A stretch of 64,000 nt of DNA. It comes from Spongilla lacustris. Taxonomy: Eukaryota > Porifera > Demospongiae > Spongillida > Spongillidae. The stretch lies in the NCBI GenBank assembly GCA_949361645.1, contig OX442425.1, positions 3,349,442-3,413,441 of the forward strand, written 5' to 3'. Both the position numbers and the translations under genes were made by a program. The notes under the pieces are model-generated. The model was not told the origin of the DNA, ran no database searches, and worked only from the letters and a program-made list of their open reading frames with translations. This document shows, one piece after another, positions 58,332-64,000 of the stretch. The stretch's first letter is position 1; the number at the start of each line of letters is the position of its first letter.

Positions 58332-59252
58332 CAGTGTTGCCGCGGCCAGCCGTGGCCGTCCGGTAACCGTCAAAAATTGCCGATTTTTGTGCTGACCGTC
58401 AGTGATCATGAACCGTCAACGTGCCTGGCCGTCTGAGCCGGGAAGTACGGTGGCCGTCATATATTTGGCGGCTGACCGTCAAAAATATGAGCCGGTCTTT
58501 GACGGTCACGATTAAAATGAAACTGCAATTATAGCAGACAATTTATTAAGATTATACTTTGCCAGTTACATAAACCCATGTGTAAGACACTGCTATATCC
58601 CATAAAGTGTTTTGAATAGACCCCTTGTTACTAAATAGAGGAAGCTATATCTGTTTTCGTGTGTGTGATTGGAGTTTTGAAATACAGAGATTTGACCGTC
58701 GCGTGTAGTGTAGCGCGCTGTATTATGGCCGACACGACGATCGTAAAGAACCCGATTCTAATTAAGGGGAAGAAAACTGATCCATCTGCCAACTCCCCCA
58801 GTTTTCACAGATTCCCCACATTCCCACAATTTGCCCACAGTCTCTATAATGGCACTGAAGTATGTGCTATTCCAGCATCAGGTACACCATCAGAGCGAGC
58901 TAAACTAACTGATACTTGAACGCAAAACATGGAGAATGGACTCTGCCCGGCTAGAAAGAGTTTTGCTGTTACGTTGTGTTTAAACTTTAAACATATATAC
59001 CCTTCCTATAATAAGCTGTTCAGCATACTTTTTCTGATGACGCGTACATGTAATACAATGTATAAGCTTGTACAGGTAATTTTCCCCGCCCTTGACGGTT
59101 GACCGCCGACCGTGACCGCCAAACTCGAAATTTGACAGTTTTGGCGGTCAGAAATGGCCGTGACCGTGTCGGCAAGGCTGCAGACGGTTGGCCGTAGCCG
59201 TGACCGGGAAGGATTGATGCCGGCCATTGCTGGCCGTTACCGTGACCGTCAG
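58332..59252. mobile_element. hAT-like element with GGCCGTGACCGTC subterminal repeats
   Basis: The left end CAGTGTTGCCGCGGCCAGCC is followed by many GGCCGT and GACCGTC motifs (58345-58510). A mirrored cluster (gaccgtgaccgcc; ggccgttaccgtgaccgtc) lies at 59085-59250. The right terminus CAACACTG is not seen, so the right end is approximate and probably truncated against the gypsy fragment. The middle (58659-58919) is open for 86 residues (MADTTIVKNPILIKGKK...), not recognised. Confidence 0.5.
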
Positions 59253-60835
59253 GACTTGTTCCAATTAGTCAGCCGCGGTGAACCATTACAATGGCTCTCC
59301 GGCCAGAAAATGGAAGGCTTACTTTCTAGATGGGCCCTGGCATTGCAGGAGTATGATTACAGAATAGTGTATCGAAAAGCGAGTTTGAACACTAATGAAG
59401 ATGCCTTGTCTCGGAGAAAGGATCCAGAACTCACAGCCACCAACAGAATGATGCAGGGTTGTCAACAGTGCAGATCCATGAAGCTCAAAGAAGTGATGAA
59501 GTATTAAGCCAGTTATACAGAGCATTGAAAACGTCACAGAGATGCCCTAAAGGAGGGAACTGGAGGAAGCCACCATTGCAAAGATATAACCAGCTGTGGT
59601 CTCAACTCATCCTAAAAGATAACATAGTCTGCAGACAGTACACACCTGCATGGTCCCACTCAGAGAGCATAACAGTCCCGGTGCTGCCCAAATGTCTCCA
59701 TAGAAACGCACTGCTGATGGCTCATGACAGTTCTATGGCCAGCCACCAAGGGGTAGAAAAGACAAGACATTCAGGGTATTGGGTCAGCATGTTACAAGAT
59801 GTAGAGCAACATTGCCAAGAATGCATGACTTGCCAAAAAAGCAAACCAACTGCACTGATGAGAGCTCCACTTGTGAATGTTTTAATTGAAGCTAGGCCAC
59901 TACCAGACCAAACAGCTGCACGGATAACCCATGAATTGATGGAGGTTTTCGCGCACTACGGATTTCCAGACATAGTGCATTCAGACCAGGGACGAAATTT
60001 TGAGAGTGCTGTATTTCAGCAAACCCTGGAGGCATTTGGAGTGAACAAATCTCGGACCCCAGCATACCACCCTCAAGGTGATGGGTTGGTGGAACGATTT
60101 AATTGCACACTGTTGCAGCTGCTGAGAACATATGTTGAAAAGAAGTAGGAGTGGGAGAAGTATCTCCCATTAGCTCGTTTTGTTTACAGAACTACTATTC
60201 ACCATTCAACAGGTGTCTCACCATTTGAGATGATGTATGGAAGGAAGCCTTTTAAGGATGCTCAGCCCCCTCACTGACAGGATATGAGGTGCAGGACTAT
60301 CAGACTATGCTGAAGGACAAACGAGCTGAGGTGAGAGACTTCGTGGAGGTGGAGATAACAAAGGCTGCAGAAAGCCAGAGAGTTGAATACAACAAGCATA
60401 TGGCAAAGAGGGAATTCCACCAGGGGGATCTAGTCTGGCTGTCCATACCAACTGCTGGTAAATTAAATGCACACTGGGAAGGAAAATTGACAGTTACATC
60501 ACACAAAACACACAAATCACCATTTACAGTGGAGATAACCGATGGTGCAAGAACAAGGGTATATAGTTCATGTGAATAGGTTAAGATACCGTGTTCAGCC
60601 AGAAGCAAGTCCCTCGATGAATACCAGTCATAAGGAAGACTGGCAACTACCCCAAACAGATCATTTCCTGTTGGAGGGGACACTCCCAGTGCTTGTGAAG
60701 CACCCACCACCTGAAGACCCTGGGGTTGAAGTGCCAGAAGAACCTGACTTACCTGCTCTAGAGCAAGTTAGACGTGGTGAAGGCTTTGCAGCACGATATC
60801 CTACAAGGATCAGGCATCAGACACAGAGGCTATAG
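59253..60835 (+). pseudogene. Ty3/gypsy pol fragment (RNase H tail and integrase)
   Basis: It starts inside RNase H (PLQWLSGQKMEGLLSRW...RIVYRKASLNTNEDALSR). A frame change near 59455-59480 leads to the integrase zinc region (HQGVEKTRHSGYW...CQECMTCQKSK). About 40 residues including the first catalytic Asp of the core are missing between APLVNV and RPLPDQTA. The rest of the core is present (IVHSDQGRNFES; AYHPQGDGLVERFN), then a stop at 60148, a frame change near 60275, and the usual tail (VHVNRLRYR...). 5'-truncated and multiply disabled. A 3' LTR may start TGTAATGACC at 60869, after a purine-rich tract. Confidence 0.8.
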
Positions 60836-61021
60836 AGCTTGGGGACAAGCTCTGAAATAATGGGGACGAATGTAATGACCTTATGAGATCACACTTGGTG
60901 TTAACCACAGCAGCAGGCTTTTCCCTGGGAACTTTATATGACGTGTGACTAGTATGGTATATCTGCAGTGTCTGTGCATGTAATTCTATTGCATTAAGTT
61001 CGTGACCAGAGACTTGTCACA

Positions 61022-61187
61022 GGATTGGTGGTGTAAAAAGCAGGGAAACAAGACACATTATGGATTGGTAGCAGAATACAACAAGACTGTACTACATTTA
61101 ATTTGAATTTCAATATAAGACCATCTTGTTGTATTCAGGTTCAATCCATGATGTGTCTAGTTTCCTTGATTTTTACACCACCAATCC
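61022..61187. mobile_element. Palindromic MITE, CTCTGAGAAAG family, copy C
   Basis: GGATTGGTGGTGTAAAAA (61022) is mirrored by TTTTTACACCACCAATCC (to 61187), with ttgttgtattc-type inner arms. ctctatttctcaaagagaaa at 61203 continues the family's outer part. It cuts the putative gypsy LTR. Confidence 0.65.
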
Positions 61188-61757
61188 CAATCCTACATCC
61201 CCCTCTATTTCTCAAAGAGAAATTTTTTATATATCTAGGTATGATTCAATAACTAAAAACATGCAGATCATATGGAGAAATTGCCCATACATAGGCGGAC
61301 ATTTAGCACTTTTTTTTCAAATTGATTTTTAAACACATGTACTAAGTACGATAAATCGGTCTGATTGTGAATCTGTAATTTATAGATTTATATCATTAGC
61401 CATTCTTGTACAAAAATCAAGACAAAAAATTAATTTCTACCGCACTAATTTATTCGTAAAGTAGACATGTTACGTAACATTTATTAACAATTATGTCATT
61501 TATCAATAAAGTTTTTAATTAATGGCCTAGCTCACGAGACGCATACAAAGCCGATGACGTATTACTAATACTAAGTAAGTAAAAGTAATTGTAGCTCCCG
61601 TAAACACAGATTGAACACGCACCGCAGATGACCGAAAGCCATAGGGATGATGTTGGCTTCGTCCAAAGTGGCCGGTCCACAATTACTAGTAGTTCACGAC
61701 GGGAGACCGACAGTGGCGAGGTGGCTTGTCTATCACTGGGGGGGCAAATACACTGAT

Positions 61758-61759
<2 letters not shown>

Positions 61760-61802
<43 letters not shown>

Positions 61803-61808
61803 ACACAT
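61760..61808. repeat. Poly-C run (29) and CA tract
   Basis: 29 C at 61760-61788, followed by (AC)n. A short GGGGGGGC block sits 20 bases to the left, so the region can form a G/C hairpin. Confidence 0.9.
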
Positions 61809-61882
61809 GCACACATGCTGCCTTTCTGTCAGAATTTCTTATCCGTTAAGCACTAGTCTACTATAAAGTCGGACACTCACAC

Positions 61883-63093
61883 CATAGATTAATAACCTTA
61901 CGGAACGGGATTGGAAACGCTATATCCATTCCAATTCAACGCTATGTGTCGTCATAGTTTCGCATGAATCTAATTACTTTTGCTCAGAGAGGCAGTGAAG
62001 AAGCAAGTCCAAACAGAGGCATCACAAGGTAAAAGAAGGGGATGATGATTTCCTAGACTTCCTAGATGGTTTTATACCCTCGTAGTTGGTTCTTTTTGGG
62101 CATCGTTTAAACTTTGGGCTGTGTACGATGACAAAAGCGCGCGAAAAGCGGTGCGAAAGCGAAGTACAATTTTTTCGTCAACTACTGTGGCAACAGGCAA
62201 CATGATCAGGCAACGAAAGATAGCGTCAAAGCAAGCACAGTGAATGTATGGAGACGTAGGGGTGGTTTCAAGACAACCAGTTTTATAATCGTAAAGATCC
62301 ATAGCTTCAAACGCAAAACTACGCTTAAGATACCTCCCGCCTTTCGACAATCCTTGTACCTTTACGGTTCAAGGTATCGGCCCCAAAAGTAGTTTTATAA
62401 GAAGAAGGAAGGTGGATGGGGGACGTGGTAGGATTGGAAAATCTCTTTACCTAGTGATAGCTAACTTACACCCCTCGATATGCGAGCAAAAAATTAATTT
62501 TAAATGTTTCGACAAGGGAGGTTGTCAAAGAAGCTTAAGGCAAAAACGCCAATGCACTAACCTGACTGTCTCCATTGACATTGACATCTGCATGAAAGCC
62601 AGGAGAGCTAGGCACCATCTAGAGCGCAACTTAGTCAAGTTTTACTGTTGTGCAGACACTTCTTCCTCCATGCAGGTACATGTAAGTTATTTTGGTATGC
62701 TTTTTAAAAAGTGATTTTGTTTAGGCAGATGTTTTGATGAACGGCGAATGGTCGTGCACCACCCTTCCAGCTTAGATGGGGCATGGGAAGCATCCTTATA
62801 ATGTGTTGAAAGAGGAGGGCTTTGTCTAAGGTTAGCAGGTCAAGCCCGCCTCTCTGTCGCAGTGTCGGCAACCCTTCGCTCTAAACAAGCTATATATCTA
62901 TCCCCAAATTGGCTCTGCCTGGTTCTAGGTATTGTGTGCTGCTCTATTATGAGTATATAAATGGTGTTCTTGGGAAAGAGTCTCATAGCCTACCTATCGA
63001 TTATAATTACGTCATACGCGCGAGCGAAACTATGATAATCGATTGGCAATGTATTGCGTTTCCAATCCCGTTCCGTAAGGTTATTAATCTATG
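61883..63093. mobile_element. 1.2-kb element with 39-bp TIRs and 7-bp TSD CTCACAC
   Basis: CATAGATTAATAACCTTACG (left, continuing to about 61920) has its reverse complement ending at 63093, giving terminal repeats of about 38-39 bases. CTCACAC abuts both ends (61876-61882 and 63094-63100). Two interior frames, minus 62072-62350 (MSKGGRYLKRSFAFEAMDLY...) and plus 62412-62714 (Cys-rich, CFDKGGCQRSLRQKRQC), face away from each other around 62380. I do not recognise either. It is a DNA transposon by structure. The superfamily is undecided (a duplication of 7-8 bases would fit hAT or P). Confidence 0.75.
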
Positions 63094-63284
63094 CTCACAC
63101 GCATAGCGGAGATAAAACTTGCATACGTTGGGTCTGGGGCCGAGTATTGTCATTCGAGCGCCTGCTGCGCGCGCCGTTATTCAAAAAAGCTCCAGAAATT
63201 TTATCGTAGATTATATTATTTAGACACTATATCATGGTTACGACAGTACACTCGTTTCTCTGCCAGCGTTTTATGTGGATGGGC

Positions 63285-63415
63285 ACCCCCCCCCCACACA
63301 CACACACGCACACACAAGGAGGTATGGGGGAGCAAGCTCTCCCATCGGGGTCTGGGGCGGAGCCCCAGCCGCTTTGCAACTTTCACACTTTTTGAGTCCC
63401 AAAACTGACATAGCA
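63285..63415. mobile_element. Poly-C repeat element, copy 3
   Basis: C-rich and CA-rich tract at 63285-63316, then ggaggtatgggggagc, then gggtctggggcggagccccagccgc and ttgcaactttcacacttttt. Same orientation as the copy at 44393. The outer limits are uncertain. Confidence 0.55.
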
Positions 63416-63793
63416 TAATTGCGTAGTAACAGATTTAAATTCTTATAATAGTTATACGACAAGAATTACTTGCTTCCAGACTTTCCTGTAGTCTCGCAAA
63501 CCAAATACTTCGTCCCTGTCCATTTTATATCAATCTATGTGTCATGCATTATCAACGTTATTGCACCCAGCGGATAGAAGCAATTTTTATAACATTTTAT
63601 CTTGTCCATTTTAATAATGTACTCCTGGCGTGCTTAATTTTCAATGACCCCAGTAAATATCTTGAAGCTCTACCGCCTACCGGTAATGATATTTTTTTCT
63701 TCAGAATGACTGCACATTACTAATGATTGGCCTTTGCAATAGACCTTATTCGACCGCAATTATGAATAAATTATTGCGTGACTTGCATGTGAC

Positions 63794-64000
63794 ATGATTG
63801 ATTGTTTATTGAGAAAGGCGTCGCCGTTATTGAGCATGGCTGAACAATCGGATGCTTTTAAGCAGCTTGATGCAGTCGGGAAGTCACGCTATAATGAGAA
63901 ACTTGGTATGCTAGGCATAACAACAGATCCGTACATGACTCCAAAAGATGCTTGGGACTACAACCCCTCTCGTTGAACTGACGTGTCGTTTCCCGACATT
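63794..64000 (+). pseudogene. Start of an unrecognised conserved-looking gene, in-frame stop
   Basis: MAEQSDAFKQLDAVGKSRYN (from 63836; the frame is open from 63794), then LGMLGITTDPYMTPKDAW looks like a compact helical N-terminus. A TGA at 63974-63976 interrupts it, and the same frame reads on as TDVSFPDI to the edge. The K-L-x-x-x-G-x-x-x-D-P-Y...W...P-D-I pattern recalls N-termini of a transposon-spread family in sponges and cnidarians. That is weak recollection only. It could also be a real short exon. Confidence 0.35.

Noticed and set aside
61519..61856. Gly-rich or Pro-rich frames over the poly-C tract
   Set aside because: Homopolymer artefacts.
1..64000. tRNA, rRNA or snRNA genes
   Set aside because: None recognised by eye on either strand. 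A covariance-model search would be needed to exclude diverged ones.

Overview
The window reads as nuclear DNA of an early-branching animal, most probably a sponge. The genes are intron-rich with GT-AG splice sites, there is no operon or ribosome-binding-site structure, and class C (GABA-B-type) receptors occur in tandem. The introns are dense in short palindromic repeats, mainly ACATGT/TGTACA. The organism call is inference from gene content and repeat style. No search was run. One 200-base assembly gap (N) lies at 38432-38631. Exon joins below were worked out by hand from splice motifs, reading-frame phase and paralog comparison.

Left part (1-13.2 kb): two probable ubiquitin-ligase adaptor genes are transcribed divergently from a short shared upstream region. 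One is a BTB-BACK-Kelch (KLHL-like) gene on the minus strand that runs off the left edge. The other is an eight-exon leucine-rich-repeat gene (AMN1/FBXL-like) on the plus strand, 2629-13169. Its introns carry a 2-kb foldback element, other terminal-inverted-repeat elements and several minisatellites.

Middle (13.6-36.3 kb): two complete tandem minus-strand GABA-B-like receptor genes of about 808 and 827 residues. Both have the same 15-exon plan with the same intron phases. A third, decayed copy lies at 44.6-48.2 kb. The introns and flanks host a hAT-like MITE, long palindromic MITEs, a TTAA-flanked element and an internally deleted Ginger-like transposon (H2C2 finger, Ulp1-type protease, PHD finger) with unusual CCTAGG-centred terminal repeats.

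Right part (39.6-64 kb): a VWA plus alpha-kinase gene (plus strand, one GC-AG intron), and a second copy of it whose VWA exon is cut by a small gag-bearing LTR element with an extra inverted LTR. Then come a frameshifted membrane-protein fragment, a four-exon dispanin/CD225-type gene (minus), a broken Ty3/gypsy pol fragment, hAT-like termini with two kinds of subterminal repeat, a 1.2-kb element with long terminal inverted repeats and a 7-bp target duplication, and a broken coding fragment at the right edge.

The best candidates for undescribed biology are the mobile elements: the Ginger-like element with its repeat arrays, the foldback element carrying a coding fragment, the poly-C/G repeat family, and the 1.2-kb element at 61883-63093. 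The two intact receptors and the VWA-kinase pair suggest local expansion of signalling genes.
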